Part shown: positions 54,013-63,972 of the stretch, one piece after another
Layout: each line of letters starts with the position of its first letter
Numbering within the stretch: the first letter of the stretch is position 1
Assembly: GCA_014529385.2 (NCBI GenBank)
Contig: CM043952.1
Location: 71,702,799-71,766,798 of the forward strand
Length of the DNA stretch: 64,000 bases
Source of the DNA: Adiantum capillus-veneris
Taxonomy: Eukaryota > Streptophyta > Polypodiopsida > Polypodiales > Pteridaceae
Direction of reading: 5' to 3'
Notes under the pieces: model-generated
Told to the model about the DNA's origin: nothing
Databases searched by the model: none
What the model saw: the letters and a program-made list of their open reading frames with translations, nothing else
Program-made: the position numbers and the translations under genes

Positions 54013-54620
54013 TAAATCTAATCTAATATAACGTAAATCTAAATCTAGTGTAAATAAACGTAAATCTAACTAAAAATAAACCTAAATCTAATTTAATTTA
54101 ACTTAAATAAACCTAATCTAATTTAACGTAAGTCTACATCTAACCTAATCTTTAACGTCTTTTAGGATAGTTTCCTACGACGTTATAACTCTCTTCTTCT
54201 TGTGTGTGCGCGCGTGTGTGGATGTGTGTGCCAATAAAAAGAGATAAATGGTATAACCTTTTATCACCCATGCCAAGTATGATAGATTGGTTATGCCATT
54301 TCCCTCTTGAATAATAGGTCTTGAGTTCAACTCCTCGTCGGCTAGATCTTTAGTCTTTTAATTTTAATTAGTTTCCTACGATGTTAAATTAGTTTCTCTC
54401 TCTTTCTCTCTCAATGTGTGTGCGTTTTTTTGTTTATGCATGTTTTCTCTCTCTTTTCCTCTCTCAATGTGTGCGTTTTTTGTTTATGCATGTTCTCTCT
54501 CTCTTTTCCTCTCTCAATGTGTGCGTTTTTTGTTTATGCATGCTCTCTCTCTCTTTTCCTCTTTCAATGTGTGTGTGCATTCTTTGTTTATGTATGTGTG
54601 TGTGCGTTTTTGTTTATGTT

Positions 54621-54666
<46 letters not shown>

Positions 54667-54768
54667 AACACTATGTGTGTGTGTGTGAGAGAGAGAGGGA
54701 GAGAGAAAGAGGGGAAGGGAACATGAGAGTGAGGAGAGGGAAGGAGCATACCTGGCTCTCCTTCCTCT

Positions 54769-54812
<44 letters not shown>

Positions 54813-54875
54813 AGAAGAAAGAGAGAGAGAGAGAGAGAGGGAGAGCGTTACCTGCTCCTTGCTTGAGGGCGCCGA
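54013..54875 (-). repeat. CACTA-4 AT-rich, 58-bp tandem and microsatellite block
   Basis: AT-rich CTAAATCTAA region to about 54390, four copies of the CAATGTGTGCGTTTTTTGTT unit (54405-54620), then (CT)n, (TG)n and (GA)n tracts. Copy numbers differ from CACTA-2 and CACTA-5. Confidence 0.87.
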
Positions 54876-55055
54876 AAAACTCAGATCTAAGATCTGAGTT
54901 TTTGGGCGCTTTCTGTTTTTTTTTTTAGCCCAACCAGCGTCGCTATGAGCGTCGCAAATTTACTTGTAAATTTGCGACGCTCATAGCGACGCCGGGATTT
55001 TTTTTTTTGAGCGTCGCTGTGTGAGCGTCGCTAATATGAATAGCCTCTTGTAGTA
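54876..55055 (-). repeat. CACTA-4 palindrome, subterminal hairpin and right end
   Basis: Palindrome AAAAACTCAGATCT.. (54876-54903); inverted repeat with a near-perfect stem GCGTCGCTATGAGCGTCGCA + AATTTAC / GTAAATT + TGCGACGCTCATAGCGACGC (54938-54991); terminal repeat at 55044-55055. Confidence 0.88.
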
Positions 55056-55441
55056 TTCTGCATCCACGTAAGGAGATGGGATGTGGTCACTCGGATAAGA
55101 GGGAGCAGCAGTACTTAGCTGATTTGATGTGCTTCCTCCCTCTCTAATGGATTCTTGGTGCATGCGCTCTTCCACCCTCCTTTCCCCTCCTCCACCAACC
55201 ACACGCCAATGAGGGGTGATGTCAATAGCGGCTACAATTAGCGGATCATTTGTTTCCATCCGTGCACGCTTGCGAGGATCGTCCCATAGCTATAGTCCAT
55301 AATCTTCTACATGGCTCAAGCATATCTGTCGAAGTCGAGTAATGGCGCATTTGCACCGCACGCATGGGCATGGTAATCGCTTGGCCAACCACCATGATCT
55401 ATCTGGTTGAGTGGACGGGCCAAAATCATCCCAAGCAACCT
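55056..55441 (-). pseudogene. CACTA-3 transposase 5' exon
   Basis: Begins after an intron-end-like TTATTAATGTAG (55442) and reads a Trp/Asp-rich start, then LPCPCVRCKCAITRLRQICL, the Cys-rich transposase-associated region, and an acidic/Ser-rich stretch leading to PSPYVDA at the CACTA-4 insertion point. A TAG at 55290-55292 replaces the Trp expected in LWLWDDP. The frame continues at 48291 once CACTA-4 is removed. Confidence 0.8.
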
Positions 55442-55750
55442 ACATTAATAAATTATATGCACTAATTAAAATCAAATTACCAAAGAATGTTAATAAAATA
55501 TCAGTAAAAAGTAAAAACTAAACTTTTAGGTAAAAATATCATTTTCAAAGTACTAGGAATACTTTCATTTTATATATATTTTATAAAAAACATAGTACCA
55601 ATAGATGGATCAATAGTAATAATGTCAGAATGTGGCCATCTGTTTATATGGCCCAAATTTGCGCCGTGGTCATAGACGTGGTAATGATTGCGGTAAGCCA
55701 CGCGGTAATACTTACAGTAATAGGAGCGGAAAATCAAATTTCAAATTTTT

Positions 55751-55940
55751 TTATAAATAGGGGCACCCGCGTGCCCCGCGAAGTTCAAAGCCCTAAAATT
55801 CGAATTTCATCGTCTTCTCCACAGAATCCGAGAACGCAAACCTCACAACCTTGAGCTCTTCCTCTATCTCTACTCTCCACGATCTCTACTCTTCCACTCT
55901 CCTACCCTCTCCCAACAAGCGCTTCAATTCCATGTAAGTT
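55751..55940 (+). promoter_or_regulatory. promoter, leader and splice-donor-like segment
   Basis: TTTATAAATAGGGG (about 55750-55763) is a good plant TATA box. It is followed by a CT-rich leader-like stretch (TCTTCCTCTATCTCTACTCT) and CCATGTAAGTTCTG (about 55931-55944), which resembles an exon end with a GTAAGT donor. No exon can be followed downstream because the palindromic array and CACTA-5 intervene. It may be the 5' end of a host or element gene. Speculative. Confidence 0.35.
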
Positions 55941-55959
55941 CTGTTATTATGTTTTTTGA

Positions 55960-57174
55960 GGTTTTCACACGCATACACACATGCATACACTCATACACAC
56001 GCATGCACACACATGCATACACATGCATACACACACACACACACTAATTACACACACTAATTAGTGCACGTGTACGTTCTTTACACACTAATTACTGCAT
56101 GTGTTCTTTACACACACTAATTAGTGTAAGTAAAGACACACCAAAACTTAAATTTGTTAATTATTAGTTACTTGCAAAATCTAAACTTGTTAGATTTGTC
56201 AAATTTGTTAAATTTATTACTTGCATAACCTAATATGTTAAATTTGGGATTGGCCATGCACACACTAATTAGTGTGTGTTAACACACACTAATTAGTGTG
56301 TGCATTGGCCAATGTGATTGGTCAATGCACACACTAATTAGTGTGTTATTAGTGTGTGATTAGTGTGTGCATTGGTCAATGGGATTGGCCAATTCACACA
56401 CTAATTAGTGCTCATTAACACACACTAATTTGTGTGTGATTAGTGTGTGCATTGTCCAATGTGATTGGTCAATGTACACACTAATTAGTGTGTGATTAGT
56501 GTGTGCATTGGTTAATGGGATTGGCCAATTCACACACTAATTAGTGCTCATTAACACACACTAATTTGTGTTTAGTGTGTGCATTGGCCAATGTGATTGG
56601 TCAATGTACACACTAATTAGTGTGTGATTAGTGTGTGCATTGGTCAATGGGATTGGCCAATTGATCACACACTAATTAGTGTGTGCATTAGTTTGGGATT
56701 AGTGTGTGCATTGGTCAATCGGATTCGCCAATACACACATTATTTAGTGTGTGATTAGTGTGTGTACAAGCCAATTGGATTGGCCAATACACACACTATT
56801 TAGTGTGTGATTAGTGTGTGCATTGACCAATGGAATTGGCCAATGCATAGTCCAATTACACAAGCCAATGCACACACTAATTAGTGTGTGCACACACTAA
56901 TTAGTGTATGTTAACACACACTAATTAGTGTGTGCACGATCTAATGCACACACTAATTAGTGTGTGCACAAGCCAATGCACACACTAATTAGTGTATGTT
57001 AACACACATTAATTAGTGTGTGCACAATCCAATTACACAATCCAATTACACAAGCCAATGCACACACTAATTAGTGTATGTTAACACACACTAATTAGTG
57101 TGTGCACAAGCCAATGCACACACTAATTAATGTATGTTAACACACAGTAATTAGTGTATGTTAACACACACTAA
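55960..57174. repeat. array of nested palindromes (CACACACTAATTAGTGTGTG and ATTGGCCAAT)
   Basis: After a CA/CATG-rich lead-in, the stretch from about 56255 is built from the perfect 20-bp palindrome CACACACTAATTAGTGTGTG and variants, alternating with ATTGGCCAAT or ATTGGTCAAT inverted pairs and TTAACACACAC links. A higher-order unit of about 134 bp (starting GCATTGGTCAATGGGATTGG) recurs at about 56368, 56503 and 56637. The last 300 bp are simpler. It is cut by CACTA-5. Confidence 0.9.
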
Positions 57175-57565
57175 CACTAGAAGAGACTATTCATATTAGC
57201 GACGCTCAAAAAAAAAAAATCCCGGCGTCGCTATGTGCATCGCAAATTTACAAGTAAATTTGCGACGCTCATAGCGACGCCCGCTCGGCTAAAAAAAATA
57301 ACAGAGAGCACCCAAAAACTCAGATTGAGATCTGAGTTTTTCGGCGCCCTCAAGCAAGGAGCAGGTAACGCTCTCCCCCTCTCTCTTTCTCTCTCTCTGT
57401 CTCTCTTTATTCTCCACACACACACACACACACACACACGAGGAGAGGAAGGAGAGCCAGGTATGCTTCTTCCCTCTCCTCACTCTCATGTTCCCTTCCC
57501 CTCTTTCTCTCTCCCTCTCTCTCTCTCTCTCTTTCTCACACACACACACACACACATAGTGTTTT

Positions 57566-57615
<50 letters not shown>

Positions 57616-57830
57616 TACAAACATAAACAAAAACGCACACACACATACATAAACAAAGAATGCACACACACATTGAGAGAGGAAAAGAGAGAGAGAGAGC
57701 ATGCATAAACAAAAAACGCACACATTGAGAGAGGAAAAGAGAGAGAGAGAGAACATGCATAAACAAAAAACGCACACATTGAAAGAGGAAAAGAGAGAGA
57801 AAACATGCATAAACAAAAAAACGCACACAC
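57175..57830 (+). repeat. CACTA-5 left end: terminal repeat, hairpins, microsatellites, 58-bp units
   Basis: Terminal repeat, inverted repeat GGCGTCGCTATGTGCATCGC / GCGACGCTCATAGCGACGCC (57226-57283), palindrome AAAAACTCAGATTGAGATCT.. (57315-57343), then (CT)n, (CA)n, (GA)n tracts and four inverse copies of the 58-bp unit. Confidence 0.88.
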
Positions 57831-58861
57831 TGAGGCGGTCCGGGGCGGGCAACAAGAGAGGCGACCTCTAAACACCCCTCAAGGCTCCCGTGCTGCTCAA
57901 TTGGGGCTAGGGCAACCACAAGCACAACACAATAACAAACCCACAGCCAAACCCAAACAAGATAGGGGCACCACCTAGTTATGGTATGCGAACTAGGACG
58001 CAAGAGAGATTTTGGCACAACCAAGAAGATGCACCACACAACACACACAAACAACCTCACACCAAGACACACACAAACTGGACCAGAGAGAGCTAGAGCA
58101 AAGGGAAGAGAGAGAGAAAAGGATCTTGCGTAATACCTTATTTGTGACTTGCAAATGGAGATGGCTCGTTATGATGCTATCGTAGAACTTGTATAAAACT
58201 CACTCAATGCTTAGTGATTGCTAAACATTGCCAAAACACACACACATACACTGTCTTAGGGTGTGGGAGACCTCTCACCACAATACCCTCTTACAATGGA
58301 CAAAAAACTGGCAATGAAAAACACACTAAAACACTCTCTAAAATCAAGATCAATCGATAAAAACTCAAAATACACAAGTCACCTTGAATTCACCAAACCG
58401 TATTGCACAAATGGAAGGACGAAGATTTGAACGTCGAATCACGCCTTTGATGCACCAAACCTCAATTTATTGATGATGAAGGAGCATATACAATAGTGGT
58501 TTTGAGATTTGTGGAACTCACGCTCTCTCACTTGCAATGTGTAGCTTGAAGGCTTCTCTCACACCAAGAGTGAAGCTCACAAGTGGTTGCTACACCTAAG
58601 TCTCTCCTCACGCATAGAGTGTTGGGGTGCTATGTGAGATATTGGAGGTTCTTTTACAAGAAGGAGAGGGGCCTATTTATAGGTTGGAGACCCCTCATTA
58701 AGATTATTGGAAATCCTAATTTACAAGCTAACAAATCAGGATTATGATTTTTTGAATATCAAAACATTGCGGGCCTTCTTTGTCTGCTTGAGTCATGGGT
58801 GTGGGCTCAAAAGAGAGCATTATTGATGGTAGATAAGGTGAAAGTAAGTTTTAAGGAAGGG

Positions 58862-58914
<53 letters not shown>

Positions 58915-60525
58915 ACTATACATGTCTTGAAGTGAGGTGTCTTTTATGGTTAGGTCAATGCTATTTTGTGTTAGTATGTTAGTCGTTAGTAATCACTAGA
59001 AAGTTAATGTTACATTTACAATGGGTAGAGTGAGTTGATTTGATGAAGGAAGAGGGGTGAATTAAAAGAGAATCATTGAGATAGTGAAGCTTTGAAGAAG
59101 CTTGAACTCACCCTTGTGTAGATTGTGGAAAAAATGACCGCTGGTCTTCTTCTTCTTCTTCGCTTCTTTACGCTGCCGCCACGGTTGACCACCACGATGA
59201 AAAGAGGATTTGTTGATGAAAAATCCTCAATTTGCAGAAGTTATCATGGTTAAGATGCTGAATTTTAGATATTTTAGGAGAGGTAAATGAAATTGTAACA
59301 TAGAAGCAATAGAGAGAGACATGGAGAGGGTGTATGTATGTAGAGGTTCATAAAAGAACTATAGGGATGAAAGAGAAGGGTAATGGTGAAGAGGGTGGGA
59401 GAAGCCATGGAAATTGCAGGTTTGAGTGAGGGAAGGAGAGGGAGGGATGTGTAAGAGTGAGTAGGTGTGTGGAAGGGTGAGAGAAGACTAAGGGCTACTT
59501 GTGAGAAAAGTGGGCAGACTGGGGTCCACTCAAAAAATCATAGCTCACCGCTGGTAGCTCCAAAAATCATGAAAAAATTTGAGGTGATTATTCAAAGCGT
59601 GGGCTACATTTTCTCTTTTGACCACCGCTCCAAATTTGGAGTGGAGATAGGTGCCAAAATTCTCACCAAAAAGCCTGTTTTTTATGCCTGCAAAAGTCTT
59701 TTAGTGGCCCCCTCCTTTGTTGAATTTGTACAATGCATCCAAGAGTGAGCCCCTCCTTTGTCATATTATAATACAAAGCATTCAAGTTTCCCTTGACCCA
59801 TGCATGGAGGAGGATTATTGGTGAAATAAGAAATATATACATGGTGGGACTAGTGTATGGACTATTCATGGACTTTAGCTCAATGAGCACATGGTGTTAG
59901 AATAATGAGTAATAATAATAATAAAAATATGGAGGAGTTATGGATATGGAAAGATATTGGAATCATATGATATGGCCCCCCCTTGAACTATTTTGGGTGA
60001 AAGAGGAAAAGGTATGCAAGTAAATAATATAATAAAAGTAACCAATGAGTAGAAATCAATTTTTTGTTTTCACGAGGGTGAGGGTGAAAATGTGGGAGTG
60101 ATTTGTATAAAGGAAAAATATGAGGTTAGAGTATGTACATATTGGCAAAAAATATAATTATGGTGTAAGAAGATGAAAGAAGGTGTACATAGGTTTAATA
60201 AAACACACACCTAAGTAGAAATATATAAATAAAATACCAAAATAATTATAAAAAATCCCTATATTTAGGCCATATATACAATGAAATATTTACACACAAA
60301 GAGGCCATAATATACTTTTATTTTTTTATTTTTTTTATTTTTTTTGGCTCACCTAGCCCAGTGACTAGCTAGCTGAGGGTTTTTTAAGAAGATATGGGAA
60401 AAGCCCCCTAACTCACACACGCCTATTTACAGTGAAATGGTAGGGATAGCCATAGTGTTTGGGTGATTTTGGTAGGGTGAGGTAGCTTACTATGGCAATT
60501 ATGGAGAGCCGAAAAACGGCTATCA
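57831..60525 (-). mobile_element. 2.7-kb non-coding insertion, candidate solo LTR
   Basis: Starts TGAGGCGGTCCGGGGCGGGC and ends GGCTATCA, so both strands read TG...CA. ACAC flanks it (57827-57830 and 60526-60529). Removing the insert and one ACAC recreates the CGCACACACATTGAGAG sequence seen uninterrupted in CACTA-2. The interior has no Gag or Pol, one long (GA)n tract (58868-58912) and modest unrelated frames. On the minus strand it begins TGATAGCCGTTTTTCGGC with a GCCGAAAAACGGC palindrome just inside the end. A single large LTR left by recombination is the simplest reading; a non-coding element without visible internal LTRs is the alternative. Confidence 0.65.
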
Positions 60526-60937
60526 ACACATTGAGAGAGAAAGAGAGAGAAACTAATTTAACGTCGTAGGAAACTAATTAAAATTAAAACACCTAAAGAT
60601 CTAGCCGACGAGGAGTTGAGCTCAAGACCTATTATTCAAGAGGGAAATGGCATAGCCAATCTATCATACTTGGCATGGGTGATAGAAAGGTTATACCATT
60701 TATCTCTTTTTATTGGCACACATCCACACACGCGCACACACACAAGAAGAAGAGAGTTATAACGTCGTAGGAAACTATCATAAAAGACATTAAAGCTTAG
60801 GTTAGATGTAGATTTAGTTAAATTAGATTTAGGTTTATTTAAGTTAAACTAGATTAGATTTAGGTTTATTTTTAGTTAGATTTACGTTTATTTACGCTAG
60901 ATTTAGATTTACGTTATATTAGATTAGATTTAGGTCT
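60526..60937. other. CACTA-5 AT-rich non-coding region
   Basis: Continuation of the CACTA repeat block: GAGAGAGAAAG tail, CGACGAGGAGTTGAG segment, (CA)n and TTTAGATTTACGTT phrases. Equivalent to CACTA-2 28830-29230 in reverse. Confidence 0.75.
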
Positions 60938-61294
60938 CCATAGACTGCGATGCCTGCATGAAGCGGGTGAAGAACGCCCTCAATGGAATATAGGGTATTG
61001 CTGCCTTCACTCATGGTGGGCTCCTTCGATCCAAAAGTACTGGTGAAATGTCTTCAGAAGATAGGGAAGAAGGTGGATCTTCAGGGCGGCAAGAGTCACT
61101 ACATCCCCGACAATGACCATCTAGACAACCTCTAGTCATTCAACAGCAACTTCAAAGTTAGTAACAAGAGCAAGAACGGTCCAAAGGGCCAATTGCTGTC
61201 GTTAGATGTGGATGGAGATGAGGCAGCGTCACCGTCGGAAGTTAACTCTCACATCTTTAGTGATGACAATACCAACTCTTGTCGAGTTATGTGA
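60938..61294 (+). pseudogene. captured HMA/HIPP-like fragment (CACTA-5 copy)
   Basis: Reads SIDCDACMKRVKNALNGI, then after an in-frame stop and shift FDPKVLVKCLQKIGKKVDLQ and GGKSHYIPDN, KNGPKGQLLSLDVDGDEAAS, ending with a stop at 61292-61294. CxxC metal-binding residues are kept (CDAC). The combination of HMA fold, Lys/Asn/Gly linker and acidic tail points to a HIPP-type protein, missing its C-terminal isoprenylation motif. It is the easiest of the three copies to read. Confidence 0.8.
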
Positions 61295-61425
61295 AAAATT
61301 ATGTGTTAAATCAGTTTTAAGGTTCTTATAATCCCTGCTAGTTTAGTTCTTTGTTTTTAATATAACATAATTTACGTTAGATTTAGATTTATGCTATATT
61401 AGATTAGACTTAGGTTTATTTAGGT

Positions 61426-61461
<36 letters not shown>

Positions 61462-61891
61462 GAAGAAGAGAGTTTTAACGTCGTAGGAAACTATCCCAAA
61501 AGACGTTAAAGATTAGGTTAGATGTGGACTTACGTTAAATTAGATTTAGGTTTACTTTTAGTTAGATTTATGTTTATTTAGATTTACGCTTATTTACGTT
61601 AGATCGAGTCCATGCAAGAATTCCTTACGGTTTAGGGTTTAGAGTTAGACGAACAGTGAAAAGATCTACTATGAAAAGATGTTAAGATGCTGTGAAGTGC
61701 TACAGCTAGAGAAGAGGCAAAGGGGTTTTGTCCACTACATGCAGTATCATGTAGACGTGGGTCTGTAGATTTCTTGTACCCACAAATATAGGTATTGACC
61801 AATAAAGACGAGATTATAACCCGGTGGTTCTGATCTCCGTGCACCTCTAGACCGAGGTGTGCGGGGATTGGACATGACTAGAGAATGTGAG

Positions 61892-61892
<1 letters not shown>
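61295..61892. other. CACTA-5 5' non-coding region
   Basis: AT-rich TTTAGGTTTA/TTAGATTTACG phrases, a (CA)n tract (61433-61460), then the conserved segment shared with CACTA-2 22200-22440. The site used by GagPro-1 in CACTA-2 (near 61370) is empty here. Confidence 0.72.
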
Positions 61893-61953
<61 letters not shown>

Positions 61954-61971
61954 GACGAAGAATGTGAGGTA

Positions 61972-62020
<49 letters not shown>
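61893..62020 (+). repeat. long (GA)n tract upstream of the CACTA-5 transposase
   Basis: About 130 bp of GA repeats with one AAGACGAAGAATGTGAGGTA interruption, ending 66 bp before the ATG at 62087. Confidence 0.9.
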
Positions 62021-62024
<4 letters not shown>

Positions 62025-62086
62025 GACAAAGAATGCCAATAGAATATTAAATTTGTTGTCCAGGTTATAAGATTTTTATCCTAATT

Positions 62087-63079
62087 ATGAGTAGTGACGA
62101 GGATGTGGGACCGTCCAACCGAAACACCTATCTCTCAATGAGGGTCTTATGTCCTTGTAATCAATGCAAGCATGCTGTGCGACGGACAAGACGTGTTTCT
62201 TTGCAGCACGTTCGCGAATTTGGCGAGTTCGATCCATCTATTATAGATCGAGTTGTTGCCAATTATAACTCGTCGGACTCTGACGCTGGCCAACAAGCAT
62301 CAATCTTGCAACCCAATAGACATGTTCGCAGGAGCCTTGGTCAAGCAGCATATATATGTGAGGCCACAAGATGTAGCCTCTGACAGCTCAGGGGATGATC
62401 ATGCAGAGCACATTCCCAACGAGGCAATGTTTGAGCCCGAGATTGATGAAAGGATCGAGACGATCATGGATTTAGAAAGGCTTATCTATGCTGATATGAA
62501 AAGTGAAGCCGATACGCCATTGTATAATGGAGCACGTATGTCTAGATTGAAATCTCTCCTGGTTCTTCTCAACAAGCAGGCAAAGTTTGGATGGAGTGAC
62601 ACTAGCGTCACAGCGCTTTTCAGGTGATCTATTACAATTAGTTTACTTTAATAAAACTCTAATGTATAATGATCTGATAGATTTTTACACGACTGTATCG
62701 TATTTTTATGTTGTGTAGATTGCTTAAAGAGCACATACTACCAGCTGACAAAGTGATGCCAGATTCCCGAGATGAAGCAAGAAAGATTTTACGAAACTTG
62801 GGGTTGGATTACAATTCTATCCACGCTTGTCCTAATGACTGCATTCTTTTCAGAGGGGAATACATAGACATGGAGAAGTGTCCGAAATGTGATTCCGAAA
62901 GATATCGAGTAGATCTCCACGGGACAAAAATTCCACAAAAGGTTTTGCGACATTTTCCTCTGCTTCCTCGCATCAAGCATTTCTTCGAATGTAAGTCCAT
63001 GGCCGCCCTAGAATCATGGCATGAGGAGAATAAATCTTCGGATGGTGTGCTACGAATTCCTGCAGATTGCGCAGCCTAG
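62087..63079 (+). pseudogene. TNP2-like transposase of CACTA-5, 5' part only
   Basis: Exon 1 (62087-62623) starts MSSDEDVGPSNRNTYLSM with the CPCNQC region. A 4-bp gain in the CATATATATG stretch (about 62350) shifts the frame relative to CACTA-2. Intron 62624-62718 has GT..AG ends; exon 2 (62719-63079) reads RLLKEHILPADKVMPDSRDE and CPNDCILFRGEYIDMEKCPK up to IPADCAA, then breaks at a deletion. Transposase_21 core, DUF4218 and DUF4216 are missing. Confidence 0.87.
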
Positions 63080-63972
63080 ACGCCGGTGGAGACACTTGAC
63101 GTCCGTACCCCCATCGACACGCCGCTAGAGACCCCTGCCGGGACACCCAGGTTCACGCGTCACCGGCCAGAGGGCTTTCCTTACTCCATCGACTTCAGCG
63201 GCGGCATCATCATGGATGATGACGGCAAGAACGTGATCTCGCGCATGCGTGGTCTTTGCTCTCAGCTGTTTAGACACTACATACTAAACAAATGGAGTGA
63301 AGTACCAAGTGATTTAAAAGACAGAGTCATCAGCATACTTCATGATGAGTTTCCCGTTTCAGCACGGGATCAGCGCTTCAATGAAGACCTGATGAAGATT
63401 CGAATGCGCGAATACTGCAAACACAAGCGTTCTGAAGTGCAAAAAGCAATCAAGCATGGGTGGAACAGGCCAGATTGGCTGGCCAAAGAAGATTGAAAGA
63501 ATGTGAGGAAAGCAGCACGCGAGAATCCCGACAAGTGGAAGCAACAAAAGGATGCATCCAGAGCGCGAGTAGAGGCAGGGAGCTCGCACCACTTGGGGAG
63601 CGGTGGATGGGCATCATTTGAGGCCGATTTTGTAAGTGTTTTCACATTGCTCTTTATCTTCAATAGTTTAGGGTTTATGAGTTTTTTAATTCTAACATAA
63701 TGAAATCTTTGTATGTTTTGACAGTGGTCGATGACAGGACATGATCCCACACCATATGAGCGCGAGTACGCAGGCAGGAAGGGCTTAAACGCCCTGATGG
63801 ACATTCTCAGTTCTCGCGGCGGCATGGTTAGTATTAGGGTTTACTCTTTTCTATTTTTTGTATTGTTTTATAAATGTCGTTATATGTTTATACTTACTGA
63901 AAGCTGTCTTATTGTCTTTTTTTGAAGAATCCGACAGATACGCTGCTTGGACGCGATGAGACGTCTGATTAG
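63080..63972 (+). pseudogene. Transposase_24 gene of CACTA-5, 5' part deleted and nonsense
   Basis: Sequence equivalent to CACTA-2 about 17715 follows directly after the truncated TNP2 exon, so about 3.3 kb is missing. It reads DTPLETPAGTPRFTRHRPEG and the Transposase_24 domain (KWSEVPSDLKDRVISILHDE). A TGA at 63494-63496 replaces the Trp in KEDWKN. Exon 2 (from 63726, acceptor GACAG intact) and exon 3 ending at 63970-63972 follow. Confidence 0.87.

Larger units (their letters stand above)
48292..55055 (-). mobile_element. CACTA-4: internally deleted relative of CACTA-2, inserted in the CACTA-3 transposase
   Basis: Ends are CACTATAAGAGG (48292) and CCTCTTGTAGTA (55044-55055), each one base off CACTACAAGAGG, flanked by the exact 3-bp duplication TTC (48289-48291 and 55056-55058). 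Removing it restores the host frame across the junction (Y-V-D-A-E-D-N-H). It carries the Transposase_24 gene with a stop, a TNP2 gene lacking its 5' third, the captured HMA fragment, and the same repeat blocks as CACTA-2. It lacks GagPro-1, so that insertion in CACTA-2 came after the two copies separated. Confidence 0.95.
44312..55750 (-). mobile_element. CACTA-3: second CACTA lineage, split by CACTA-4 (ends uncertain)
   Basis: A minus-strand TNP2-type transposase runs from 55441 to 44778, interrupted by CACTA-4. Candidate left end is CACTATCTCC at 44312. Subterminal-type GCGGTAA/TTACCGC repeats occur at 44414-44540 and again at 55685-55710, in orientations consistent with the two flanks of one element. 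I could not find a matching right terminus, so both outer borders are provisional. Its subterminal motif differs from the AGCGACG of the other CACTA elements here. Confidence 0.65.

Noticed and set aside
55960-57174. CRISPR-like array of regular repeats
   Set aside because: No unique spacers, palindromic units of mixed length, eukaryotic transposon context.
59467-59748. 93-residue frame within the 2.7-kb insertion
   Set aside because: No recognisable domain and the surrounding sequence has no coding signature; could be a chance frame in an LTR.
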